A DNA stretch of 64,000 bases from Bernardetia sp042180575 (GTDB taxonomy: Bacteria > Bacteroidota > Bacteroidia > Cytophagales > Bernardetiaceae), in assembly GCF_042180575.1 (NCBI RefSeq), contig NZ_CP170094.1:5704001-5768000 (forward strand), read 5' to 3'. A model generated the notes under the pieces. The model worked only from the letters and a program-made list of their open reading frames with translations, did no database searches and was not told where the DNA came from. Within the stretch, counting starts at the first letter, position 1. Each line of letters begins with the position of its first letter. Position numbers and translations under genes: made by a program. Positions 29,568 to 37,049 of this stretch are shown here, piece after piece.

Positions 29568-30146
29568 TTATAAAATAGTAGGAGGTTCGCTTGAAGGTAG
29601 AATATTAGAAAATTCATATTCGTCTGCATATTCGCCAATGTATGCTTCAAATTCTCTTTCTCCAAATTGTTCTATAAAAATAGCTTTTTCTTCATCATCA
29701 TCGTAATAATCCCAAGTAATCATTTCAATAGACTTTTCACGTTCTGTTGTGGCTGTATTTCTATAATAACCTGGGCTTTCATTATCACGATAGTATTTTA
29801 CACCTTCGTAGGTAATTGTTTTTGGAGGGCGTTCATTTTTTGCAATTTGGTCATCCAAATCTTCTCCTAATTTCACTAGACGAATTTTATTAGTTACTGC
29901 GATTTCTAATTCACCTTCATTTTCTAAACTCAAATAAATTTCATCGTCTGAACTACGCAATAAATAAGAATATGAAAATTCGTTATCACCCCAGTCGTAT
30001 TCATATTCTTCGGCTACTTCCCACGTTTTTGCATCATATTCTAAGAAAAAACCAACACGAATATCTGTAATTCGAATGTGATTTGGGTCGTAATGAGGAG
30101 TGTTATCTTCTTCTTTTTTCTTCTTTTTAAAAAATCCGAAAGCCAT
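29568..30146 (-). CDS. DUF4178-like protein
   Basis: 192 acidic residues. The segment RVGFFLEYDAKTWEVAEEYEYDWGDNEF, split by family habit around WEV and Y(D/E)WG, and YLLRSSDDEIYLSLE match the DUF4178 pattern of beta-rich domains. DUF4178 proteins often sit in membrane-stress or spermidine-related operons, but no such gene is adjacent here. A Lys-rich start (GFFKKKKKEED) and a C-terminal acidic region (YYDDDEEKAIFIEQFGEREFEAYIG) are visible. The function is unknown. Confidence 0.65.
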   Translation of the reverse strand: MAFGFFKKKKKEEDNTPHYDPNHIRITDIRVGFFLEYDAKTWEVAEEYEYDWGDNEFSYSYLLRSSDDEIYLSLENEGELEIAVTNKIRLVKLGEDLDDQIAKNERPPKTITYEGVKYYRDNESPGYYRNTATTEREKSIEMITWDYYDDDEEKAIFIEQFGEREFEAYIGEYADEYEFSNILPSSEPPTIL

Positions 30147-30315
30147 ATAGTTAGTGATTAATTGGTTTGATTGATTTGAATATAAGTATAAAATTAAAGA
30201 ATTTAGTTTTAAAAACGTAAATTATAGCATTTTTGTTGAGCTAAATCATTTTATTTGTCTGTTGGGATTAGAATTTTGGATTTTACTAGAATAATTATTT
30301 CTACATTCATATTTA

Positions 30316-30344
30316 TTTGTTTCAAATTTTCTTTCTTAATTTTG
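30316..30344 (+). promoter_or_regulatory. Putative promoter for deoC
   Basis: TTTG at 30316-30319 is followed after 17 nt by TAATTTTG at 30337-30344, fitting the -33/-7 pattern of Bacteroidota. The start codon is 52 nt downstream. Confidence 0.5.
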
Positions 30345-30396
30345 AATCATTCAAAAAAATATTTTATCCTTCTTTTACAACTCTAATAAATCAAAA

Positions 30397-31104
30397 ATGA
30401 ACCCAGCACAATACCTAGAACAAACCAATCTCAAACCTACTCTTGATGGAAATGACATTGAAAAATTAATAGAACAAGCTCTAAAATATAAATTTATGGG
30501 CGTTTGTGTCCCTCCTTTTTGGGTCAAAAAAGTAAAACGAGATTTGCTCAAAACAGATACAAAAGTAGTTACTGTAATTGGTTTTCCGTTGGGATATAAT
30601 CGTACTGAAACAAAAGTAAGAGAGGCAGAAGTAGCATTAAAAGATGGAGCAGACGAATTAGATTTAGTAATCTCAATGACAGGATTCAAAACAAATCCAT
30701 TTTGGGCAAAAGTAGAAATTGTTAGATTGGCAGATTTGGCACATCAAACCGAAAAAATGCTAAAAGTAATTATAGAAACGGCTTATTTATCAGAAAAAGA
30801 AATCAAACAAACAGCTTTAATTTGTGAAGAAGCAGGAGCAGATTTTGTCAAAACTTCTACTGGATTTGCAAGTGCAGGATTTTCTTCTTCAAAAAATAAT
30901 GATTTTTATGCAGGTGCGAAATTAGAAGATGTAAAATTGATAAGAAATACTGTTTCGGAAATGGTAGGAATAAAAGCATCTGGAGGAATCAAAACTTATC
31001 AGCAAGTACAAGGTTTTGTAAAAGCTGGTGCAGAACGAATCGGAACTTCTTCTGGAGTGGAAATAATGGAGGAATACTTTGAAGAATTACGAATTACGAA
31101 TTAA
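30397..31104 (+). CDS. deoC: Deoxyribose-phosphate aldolase
   Basis: Cleaves 2-deoxyribose 5-phosphate to glyceraldehyde 3-phosphate and acetaldehyde in deoxynucleoside catabolism. Schiff-base Lys152 lies in FVKTSTGF and the second catalytic Lys193 in GIKASGGI. The strand ADELDLVISM holds the conserved Asp. Length 235 is normal. The last codons (ITN, stop) are encoded by a family C AATTACGAATTA repeat. It stands alone, convergent with the bacilliredoxin gene. Confidence 0.95.
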   Translation: MNPAQYLEQTNLKPTLDGNDIEKLIEQALKYKFMGVCVPPFWVKKVKRDLLKTDTKVVTVIGFPLGYNRTETKVREAEVALKDGADELDLVISMTGFKTNPFWAKVEIVRLADLAHQTEKMLKVIIETAYLSEKEIKQTALICEEAGADFVKTSTGFASAGFSSSKNNDFYAGAKLEDVKLIRNTVSEMVGIKASGGIKTYQQVQGFVKAGAERIGTSSGVEIMEEYFEELRITN

Positions 31105-31121
31105 AAATTACGAATTACGAA
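31083..31121. repeat. Family C AATTACGAATTA repeat at the deoC 3' end
   Basis: Several copies of the 8-nt unit AATTACGA occur, with one AAAA interruption. The repeat provides the last three sense codons and the TAA of deoC. The core from AATTACGAATTAAAAATT onward recurs at the hisA stop (60525). Confidence 0.85.
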
Positions 31122-31155
31122 TACAAATTTTCATTTTAAAGAGTTGACTCACAGA

Positions 31156-31195
31156 AAAATGCCTATTTCAATACAAGAATTGAGATAGGCATTTT
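31156..31195. terminator. Bidirectional terminator between deoC and brx
   Basis: AAAATGCCTAT/ATAGGCATTTT arms are extended inward by TCAAT/ATTGA with a wobble. The A and T flanks suit both convergent genes. Confidence 0.8.
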
Positions 31196-31212
31196 AAATA
31201 GTTAGCAACTAA

Positions 31213-31626
31213 TTAACAATATTCCTCAAAAACAGCTTTCAAATGTTCAGAAATAGCTTCTGCCGAACGTCCTTCGATATGATGACGCTCTACAAAATGA
31301 ATTACTTCGCCATTTTTGAAAAGTGCAATCGAAGGAGAAGAAGGAGGAAAAGGTAGCGCAAGTTCACGTACTTTATCAACAGCTTCTTTATCAACACCTG
31401 CAAAAACAGTTGCTAATTGAGTTGGTTTTTTACTTGCCTTTTCTAACGACATACGAACCCCTGGACGAGCTGCACCTGCTGCACAACCACAAACAGAATT
31501 AATTACCATAAGTGTAGTTCCATCTTCTGCAAGTGTTGTTTCTACTGCTTCTGGAGTTGTCAAGTCTTTAAAACCTATATTTACGAGTTCGCCTTTCATT
31601 GGCGTAGTCAAATGTTCTGGATACAT
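31213..31626 (-). CDS. BrxA/BrxB-family bacilliredoxin
   Basis: 137-residue thioredoxin-fold protein of the YphP/YqiW family, which removes bacillithiol from mixed disulfides. The CGC active site is at Cys46 and Cys48 in VINSVCGCAAG. GVDKEAVDKVREL and PPSSPSIALFKNGEVIHFVERHHIEG are family segments, and the C-terminal FEEYC is usual. It is the last gene of a minus-strand series with a sufT-like gene and sufE, which suggests a thiol and iron-sulfur repair unit. Confidence 0.92.
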   Translation of the reverse strand: MYPEHLTTPMKGELVNIGFKDLTTPEAVETTLAEDGTTLMVINSVCGCAAGAARPGVRMSLEKASKKPTQLATVFAGVDKEAVDKVRELALPFPPSSPSIALFKNGEVIHFVERHHIEGRSAEAISEHLKAVFEEYC

Positions 31627-31696
31627 AATTTATATTGATTGAGAATTTTGAAATTAGAATTTTTATTAAACCCTAAGGGACTATGAAGACCATTTT

Positions 31697-31733
31697 GCCG
31701 TTGCTGGTGTTTTAGCGTAGCGACACCAACAAC
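31697..31733. repeat. Family A palindromic repeat
   Basis: GCCGTTGCTGGTGTTTTAGC and GACACCAACAAC form a long imperfect hairpin between brx and the sufT-like gene. It may act as a transcript attenuator or processing site. Confidence 0.65.
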
Positions 31734-31741
31734 TCACTGTT

Positions 31742-32083
31742 TTACATAAAACCTAGCTGCAAACGAGCAGCTTCTGACATCATTTCAGCTTCGTAAGGAG
31801 GATCGAAAGTAAGTTCTACATTTACTTCTTTTACTCCCACAACAGCCTCAACTTTTTCTTTTACCTCAGCAGGAATTTGTTCTGCCGACGGACAATTTGG
31901 CGAAGTAAGTGTCATCAAAATATGAACACTTGCATTATTTGGAACAAGCTCAACGGTATTGATTTCGTAAATCAAACCTAGCTCATAAATATCAACTGGA
32001 ATTTCTGGGTCATAGATGCTTTGAATGGCATTGATAACTCTATCTCTGGTCGATACTGTTATATTTTTTTCTGTATTTTCCAT
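31742..32083 (-). CDS. MIP18/DUF59 iron-sulfur assembly factor (SufT-like)
   Basis: 113 residues of the MIP18 (DUF59) family involved in iron-sulfur cluster maturation. The signature reads SIYDPEIPVDIYELGLIYEI. The conserved Cys is in TLTSPNCPSAEQIP, followed by VNVELTFDPPYE. In SUF gene clusters this short form is usually annotated as the SUF-system DUF59 protein. sufE lies 70 bp upstream on the same strand, supporting the role. Confidence 0.9.
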   Translation of the reverse strand: MENTEKNITVSTRDRVINAIQSIYDPEIPVDIYELGLIYEINTVELVPNNASVHILMTLTSPNCPSAEQIPAEVKEKVEAVVGVKEVNVELTFDPPYEAEMMSEAARLQLGFM

Positions 32084-32153
32084 TTTATATTAAATATAAT
32101 ATCAAATTATTCTTTACAAATGGATTCATTCGTAATTTCTAATTCGTAATTTT

Positions 32154-32582
32154 TTAAACAGCTTGATAAGCAAGCGCATAAATTTTCATTTGTTTTACCA
32201 TAGAAGCCAGTCCATTCGAACGGTTCATAGATAAAAGCTGACCTAAGCCAATTTTATCAATAAAATAAAGTTCTGATGACAAAATTTCTTTTGCTGGTTG
32301 TTCTGACAATACACGCATCAAAAGACTTACCAAACCCTTTACAAGTGTCGAATCACTATCAGCAATGTATTTTATTTGAATTTCATTATCCTGTTCGGAC
32401 TTTTCGGCAGTAAGCCATACCTTTGACTGACATCCTTTGATTAAATTCTCATCTTTATATTCTTCTTTTGGTAGATTTTCTAACTTTTTTCCTAATTCTA
32501 TAATATAACCGTATTGGTCGTTTTTGTTGTCAAAAAGTGCAAATTCTTCTATAATTTCGTCTTGAATTTGATTGATAGTCAT
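32154..32582 (-). CDS. sufE: SufE sulfur-acceptor protein
   Basis: Accepts persulfide sulfur from the SufS cysteine desulfurase and passes it on for iron-sulfur assembly. Cys51 in LIKGCQSKVWL is the acceptor, at the same number as in E. coli SufE. SLLMRVLSEQPAKEIL and GLGQLLSMNRSNGLASMVKQM are family segments. 142 residues is normal. The rest of the suf operon (sufBCDS) is not in this window. Confidence 0.94.
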   Translation of the reverse strand: MTINQIQDEIIEEFALFDNKNDQYGYIIELGKKLENLPKEEYKDENLIKGCQSKVWLTAEKSEQDNEIQIKYIADSDSTLVKGLVSLLMRVLSEQPAKEILSSELYFIDKIGLGQLLSMNRSNGLASMVKQMKIYALAYQAV

Positions 32583-32668
32583 AACCTTTTTAATTGTAAA
32601 TGATTAATTGTGAATGGTAAATGAATAGACCATTTTGAAAAATAAAACTTATAAATTAATTGTACCTA

Positions 32669-32676
32669 CAAAGGTA
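32669..32676 (-). promoter_or_regulatory. Putative -7 box for the sufE-sufT-brx unit
   Basis: On the minus strand this reads TACCTTTG, an exact TANNTTTG match, about 87 nt before the sufE start and just after the end of the 32689 gene. Confidence 0.4.
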
Positions 32677-32688
32677 ACCATTTTTCAG

Positions 32689-33273
32689 TTATAAGTTTCC
32701 ATACACTACAAGAGTAGTTGCTTGTTCCAAGTGGCTCTCCATCCAATCAATTAGCTGTTCAATAAATTTGTTGAGATTTTCGTTAGTTTTCAGTTTCTCT
32801 AAATCTTCAAGTATTGAGTTACATTCATTTTTAGTAAAGTAATTTTCTGCCGTAGCATCAAAACTTTCCAAACAATTGGAAGCAAAAATTTTGTAGATAT
32901 AATCAAAGTCGTCAGTTGGTATAAAAATGTCATGTCTTCTTTCGGTTTCATATATTTCTTCATTTTCATCTTCAAACCACAAAATAAAGCCTATTGAATT
33001 TTTAGCTATCCTTTTTCTATCCGTCGTTATTACTACTTGTTCATTATGAATGCTTTTGATAGCCTTTTGCTTATTAAAATTAAACTTTCTGTAAATTCTC
33101 TCAGCTTTTGCTCTATCACATTTTGTTATTTCACAGATTTCATCAATGTTAGTAGTATGAAAAAATTTCTCACAAGCCTCTATATTTTCATTATTATCTT
33201 TTAGTAAGTTAATAGCTTCTGTGAGTGAAATAGGAATCTTTTCTCTCAATAATTTTACGTTTTCTTGTTCCAT
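32689..33273 (-). CDS. Hypothetical protein with two UBA/TS-N-like helical repeats
   Basis: 194 residues, not recognised as a named family. The N-terminus VKLLREKIPISLTEAINLLK continuing to NENIEACEKF resembles the TS-N/UBA fold (as in the start of EF-Ts). The next segment, IDEICEITKCDRAKAERIYR, repeats the pattern. A beta-rich acidic part follows (IGFILWFEDENEEIYETERRHDIFIP), then a helical C-terminus. It is 18 bp downstream of the frameshifted lipoprotein, so the two could be co-transcribed. Confidence 0.6.
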   Translation of the reverse strand: MEQENVKLLREKIPISLTEAINLLKDNNENIEACEKFFHTTNIDEICEITKCDRAKAERIYRKFNFNKQKAIKSIHNEQVVITTDRKRIAKNSIGFILWFEDENEEIYETERRHDIFIPTDDFDYIYKIFASNCLESFDATAENYFTKNECNSILEDLEKLKTNENLNKFIEQLIDWMESHLEQATTLVVYGNL

Positions 33274-33290
33274 TTTAACTGATAATATTT

Positions 33291-33703
33291 TTATTTTTCT
33301 ACTCTTTCAAAAAGTAAACTATTCAATTTTAGCTGTTTAGCAGATAAACAGTGCAATCTAAATATACCTACATCATAAATCTCAAATACGTAGCCATCAA
33401 TTTGATAAAGTGATGCTCTATTTACTTTCTTCTTATTTGGCTCTCCACCTTTTAAATCAAATTCATAAATAGTAAAACTATCTTCGAAATCATATAATAA
33501 ATTCAATATTGTCCTTCTACTGAATCTTTTGTTAGTAAACTTTTTTTACCTACCCAACTGCCTTCAATTTTATTCTTTATTTGCTCAACTGATGATAACT
33601 CAAATGACGGATATTTTAAATCCAAATCTACTTGTCTATCAACCTTGTTTTCTTGACTACAAGAGAAAATAAAAAACACCAAAAAAAAACAAATTTTTTT
33701 CAT
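33291..33703 (-). pseudogene. Lipocalin-like lipoprotein split by a -1 frameshift
   Basis: Two overlapping frames together make one plausible protein. The first (33503-33703) has a lipoprotein signal ending FIFSC and IKNKIEGSWVGKKSLLTKDS, then stops after VEGQY. The second (33291-33506) continues directly with LNLLYDFEDSFTIYEF and ends in ...RLHCLSAKQLKLNSLLFERVEK. That is the usual layout of small lipocalin-like lipoproteins, with a GxW near the start and alternating strands. Adding one T in the TATTGAAT run near 33506 joins the frames. It could be a real mutation, a sequencing error, or a recoding site. Confidence 0.6.
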
Positions 33704-33800
33704 AATTAGTATTGATTTAAAAGTAAAGACAAAGCTACAAATTTTAGAGATGCAGGAAAAAATATTTATTAACTTCGCTTTTTATCAACCCAAATAATTT

Positions 33801-34124
33801 ATGATAGCTCAAACTCTACAAACTCCCTACTACGCCGTTATTTTCACATCTATTTTGAATGATGAAATAGACACAGAAGAATATTCAAAAACAGCTATCC
33901 GAATGGTAGAACTAGCAAAAGAACAAGAAGGTTTTCTAGGAGTTGAATCTGCTAGAGAAGAAATTGGAATAACCGTTTCGTATTGGAAAGATTTGGAATC
34001 TATAAAAAAATGGAAATTTCAATCTGAACATACTTTAGCTAGAGAAAAAGGACGAACAGAATTTTATAAAGCCTTCAAAACTAGAATTGCTAAAGTAGAA
34101 CGAGATTATCAGTCTTTATTTTAG
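33801..34124 (+). CDS. Antibiotic biosynthesis monooxygenase-domain protein (YqjZ-like)
   Basis: 107-residue dimeric alpha-beta barrel of the ABM family. Visible marks are YYAVIFTSILND at the start, MVELAKEQEGFLGVESAR in the middle and ITVSYWKDLESIKKWKFQSEHTLA, where Trp/His residues line the cavity. Such proteins may be heme-degrading or quinone-related monooxygenases. The Asn of IsdG-type enzymes is not evident, so YqjZ-like is the better match. A near-consensus TAACTTCG box lies at 33769. Confidence 0.85.
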   Translation: MIAQTLQTPYYAVIFTSILNDEIDTEEYSKTAIRMVELAKEQEGFLGVESAREEIGITVSYWKDLESIKKWKFQSEHTLAREKGRTEFYKAFKTRIAKVERDYQSLF

Positions 34125-34221
34125 AACAGTTTGTAATCTCTATTTGTTAGGACAGAATAAATTTTACTTTGTAATTGATTTATGCGTAAATTTACCTTAT
34201 CAGAAAAAAAGAGGGAAAAAA

Positions 34222-34554
34222 ATGGATAGTAATAAAGGAGAACAAAACTCAAATTGGATAGACAAACTCAAAACTCGTTGGCAAGTAAATTCAGCTTGGC
34301 AGGTTTTGGTTATTCTAATTGTCTTTGCTTTGACAGGTTTTACAGTTATGTATGGCAAACGTTGGTTTTTTGGAATCATTGGTTTTGATGAAACAACGCC
34401 TTGGTATATCAAAACTACTGTTTGGATTCTTCTTATTTTGCCTATTTATCAAGTAGTTTTGCTTTTTTACGGTGCAATTTTTGGACAATTTAATTTCTTT
34501 TGGAACTTTGTCAAACGTACTTTTGGTAGAATTATCTTTTTCTTTAAAAAATAA
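34222..34554 (+). CDS. DUF6787-like two-helix membrane protein
   Basis: 110 residues with two strong membrane helices (about 25-45 and 62-85). The WIDKLKTRWQVNSAWQVL start, the KRWFFGIIG loop and GAIFGQFNFFWNFVKRTFGRI end are typical of a small Bacteroidota family often labelled DUF6787. The frame is open back to a TTG at 34144, but the ATG at 34222 follows an AGAGGGA run and matches the expected start. The role is unknown. Confidence 0.7.
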   Translation: MDSNKGEQNSNWIDKLKTRWQVNSAWQVLVILIVFALTGFTVMYGKRWFFGIIGFDETTPWYIKTTVWILLILPIYQVVLLFYGAIFGQFNFFWNFVKRTFGRIIFFFKK

Positions 34555-34556
34555 AG

Positions 34557-34600
34557 TGACCGACAGTTTGGCTTCGCCGTTCCAACGGTCAGTTACAGAA
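34557..34600. repeat. Imperfect hairpin between two genes
   Basis: TGACCG ... CGGTCA arms flank a GGCTTCGCC mini-palindrome. The GACCGACA start recalls the repeats at 45242 and 50018. It may be a family A relative. Confidence 0.4.
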
Positions 34601-34614
34601 TATACAACCAGTTT

Positions 34615-35691
34615 ATGCAACGCAAAAAAATAGATTTAGCACTACAAGGTGGAGGTTCTCATGGAGCTTACACATGGGGGATTTTAGAACGCCTTTTAGA
34701 AGACCGACGAATTATTATCGATGGCATTTGTGGAACTTCAGCAGGTGCTATGAATGCAGTCATTACGGCAGCAGGCTTGCAAAAAGGAGGACGTTTGGGA
34801 GCTATTGAACATCTGAATGATTTTTGGAGAAGAGTAGCACACCTTCAAAGTTTTGGAATGATGCAGCCAAGTGCTTTTGATAAATTGTGGGGAAATGGAA
34901 CATTAAAACTCTCACCCATCTACAACATGATGGAAATTTTTACGATGATGTATTCGCCTTACCAATTTAATCCTATAAATATCAATCCGTTGCGTTATAT
35001 TTTGGCTGACATGGTAGATTTTGAAAAGCTAAAAGTTACTCGTTATAATAAATTATTTATTTGTGCTACTAATGTAAGAACCAGTCAAGCAAAAGTTTTT
35101 GATAATTCAAACATGTCTTTAGATGCTGTTTTGGCTTCTGCTTGTCTGCCATTTATTTTTCAAGCTGTTGAGATTGATGGAGAAGCCTATTGGGATGGTG
35201 GTTATATGGGAAATCCTCCTCTTTATCCACTTATTGATAATACTCGTACTTCAGATATTATGATTGTTCAGATAAACCCAATTCGCATCCCGAATGTACC
35301 AAAAACAGTAGAAGAGATTAGAGATAGAATCAACGAAATAGCTTTTAATTCTAGTTTAATACATGATATTCGTCAGATAAACTTAGTACGAAAAATGTTA
35401 GATAAAGGAATAAATATTGATGGAAAATTTAGAGATTTATTTATTCATAATATTGCCCCAGAGCGTTTGATGGCAAAATTGAGTTCAAAAACAAAACTCA
35501 ATGCAGATATTAATTTCCTTCTAAAACTCAAAAAATACGGAAAATCAGCAGCCGACCGTTGGTTAAAAGAAAATTTTGATAAAATAGGAAATGAATCTAC
35601 TTGTGATATTGAAGAAGTATTTTTGAGCAAAACAAAAACTCCTATTGACCAACCAACAAATATAAAAGTAGATTTGGATGATATGATGTAG
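34615..35691 (+). CDS. Patatin-like phospholipase
   Basis: 358-residue lipid acyl hydrolase with a Ser-Asp dyad. The glycine-rich oxyanion loop is LQGGGSHGAYTWG (residues 10-22), nucleophile Ser42 is in CGTSAGAMNA, and Asp194 is in YWDGGYMGNPP. The C-terminal helical extension IDRINEIAFNSSLIHDIRQI is typical of bacterial patatins annotated without a known substrate. There is no signal peptide, so a cytoplasmic or exported-by-other-route enzyme is likely. Confidence 0.9.
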   Translation: MQRKKIDLALQGGGSHGAYTWGILERLLEDRRIIIDGICGTSAGAMNAVITAAGLQKGGRLGAIEHLNDFWRRVAHLQSFGMMQPSAFDKLWGNGTLKLSPIYNMMEIFTMMYSPYQFNPININPLRYILADMVDFEKLKVTRYNKLFICATNVRTSQAKVFDNSNMSLDAVLASACLPFIFQAVEIDGEAYWDGGYMGNPPLYPLIDNTRTSDIMIVQINPIRIPNVPKTVEEIRDRINEIAFNSSLIHDIRQINLVRKMLDKGINIDGKFRDLFIHNIAPERLMAKLSSKTKLNADINFLLKLKKYGKSAADRWLKENFDKIGNESTCDIEEVFLSKTKTPIDQPTNIKVDLDDMM

Positions 35692-35756
35692 GGTGATTTT
35701 ATATAGTTTTTAAAAATAAAAAGGCTGCTTGTAATCCCAAGTTCACGTTAAAAATA

Positions 35757-35864
35757 GGTGGTGTTATACAAAGCATTATATTATTTATGCTCTTTTTGTG
35801 AGTTAAATTGTTGTTGGTATTCTTACTCCACAACAAAAACATGTACTTTTAATTTAACACCACC
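35757..35864. repeat. Nested palindrome between patatin gene and thyA
   Basis: The outer arms GGTGGTGTTA (35757-35766) and TAACACCACC (35855-35864) are perfect. Inside are AAAGCAT/ATGCTCTTT and GTTAAATT/AATTTAAC pairs, and a family A motif (GTTGTTGGTA) at 35808. It ends 8 bp from the thyA stop and may terminate transcription from both sides. Confidence 0.75.
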
Positions 35865-35872
35865 AAAAAAAA

Positions 35873-36652
35873 CTAAACAGCCACAGGAGCTTTTATTGCA
35901 GGATGTGGATTATAGTTTTGGACTATGATATCTTCAAATTTAAAGTCAAAAATAGAATTTATTTCTTTATTGAGTTCTAAAGTTGGAAGCTCTCGTTCTT
36001 CTCTTGTAAGTTGTAGATTTGCTTGTTCGAAATGATTTTTATACAAATGTGCATCTCCCAAAGTCATAATCAAATCACCTACTTCTAAACCACTTACTTG
36101 CGCCAACATGTGCGTAAGAAGTGCATAAGAAGCAATATTGAACGGCAAACCCAAAAATACATCTGCACTACGTTGATAAAGTTGTAAAGAAAGTTTTCCA
36201 TCAGCTACATAACATTGCCAAAGCGTATGACAAGGAGGTAAAGCCATCTGAGGAACATCAACAGGATTCCAAGCTGAAACAATCATACGACGAGAATCTG
36301 GGTTGTTTTTTAGAGAGTTTAGAAGGTCATTGATTTGGTCTATGCCACCAAAATCTCTCCATTGTGCGCCATAAACTCTTCCTAAATTTCCATTTTCATC
36401 TGCCCATTCATCCCAAATTGAAACGCCATTATCTTTTAGATATTTAATATTTGTATCCCCTTTCAAAAACCAAATTAGCTCATGAACAATACTTTTTAAA
36501 TGGACTTTTTTAGTTGTTAGTAATGGAAACCCTTTTTGAAGATTGAAACGCATTTGATAACCAAAAATAGAGCGTGTTCCTGTTCCTGTTCGGTCAGATT
36601 TGTCTGTTCCTTCTTCTAAAATTGTTTTTAAGAGTGTATGATAATTTTGCAT
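35873..36652 (-). CDS. thyA: Thymidylate synthase
   Basis: Makes dTMP from dUMP using methylenetetrahydrofolate. Catalytic Cys141 lies in LPPCHTLWQCYV. The dUMP-binding motifs DRTGTGTRSIFG, DSRRMIVSAWNP, LYQRSADVFLGLPFNIASYA and LGDAHLYKNH are all present. 259 residues is close to the E. coli length. Directly after the stop is the nested palindrome at 35757. No folA is adjacent. Confidence 0.97.
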   Translation of the reverse strand: MQNYHTLLKTILEEGTDKSDRTGTGTRSIFGYQMRFNLQKGFPLLTTKKVHLKSIVHELIWFLKGDTNIKYLKDNGVSIWDEWADENGNLGRVYGAQWRDFGGIDQINDLLNSLKNNPDSRRMIVSAWNPVDVPQMALPPCHTLWQCYVADGKLSLQLYQRSADVFLGLPFNIASYALLTHMLAQVSGLEVGDLIMTLGDAHLYKNHFEQANLQLTREERELPTLELNKEINSIFDFKFEDIIVQNYNPHPAIKAPVAV

Positions 36653-36668
36653 TTTTTTATTTTTTTTT

Positions 36669-36808
36669 GTGTCGCTTGTGAGGACACAAGCAACGGTAAG
36701 GTTGATTTTTTATTCTAAAAATTGAATTAATGATTACAATAAAATGTATTTTTTTTACTTTTAATTGAAAATACTACCGTTGTTCGTGTCCCTACCATAG
36801 CCGTCAAG
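36669..36808. repeat. Pair of inverted family A-type repeats
   Basis: GTGTCGCTTGTGAGGACAC with AGCAACGGTA (36669-36698) faces TACCGTTGTTCGTGTCCC (36775-36792). The two halves are inverted copies. They lie upstream of thyA. Confidence 0.6.
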
Positions 36809-36830
36809 TTATAAATTTAGTTGTCCTTTT

Positions 36831-36960
36831 GTTCCGTAGGAACTTAATATTGGTAGCTACATGATGTTCGAAATTGAATTCTGTTCCGTTAGGAACTACA
36901 TATTGGTAGCATTTTATATTAAAATTCTACCAATATCAAACTCCTAACGGAGTAAAAATC
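36831..36960. repeat. Family B repeats, three copies
   Basis: Copies at 36831-36856, 36882-36910 and (reverse) 36928-36960. Each joins a small palindrome (TTCCGTAGGAA, TTCCGTTAGGAA, CTCCTAACGGAG) to ATATTGGTAG or its complement. No gene is seen in the 36653-37049 interval. Confidence 0.8.
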
Positions 36961-37049
36961 AAAATTTATTAATAGCTTGACGGACATGGTGTCCCACGAG
37001 CTACACCATAACTTGATAGCTATGGTAGAAACAAAATCAAAAGCTATTT

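Noticed and set aside
34144..34221. N-terminal extension of the DUF6787-like protein from a TTG
   Set aside because: The ATG at 34222 has a purine-rich leader and the family usually begins there; the extension has no conserved features.
36653..37049. Spaced short repeats that might be a CRISPR array
   Set aside because: Repeats differ in sequence, alternate in direction and have uneven spacing; no cas genes are present.
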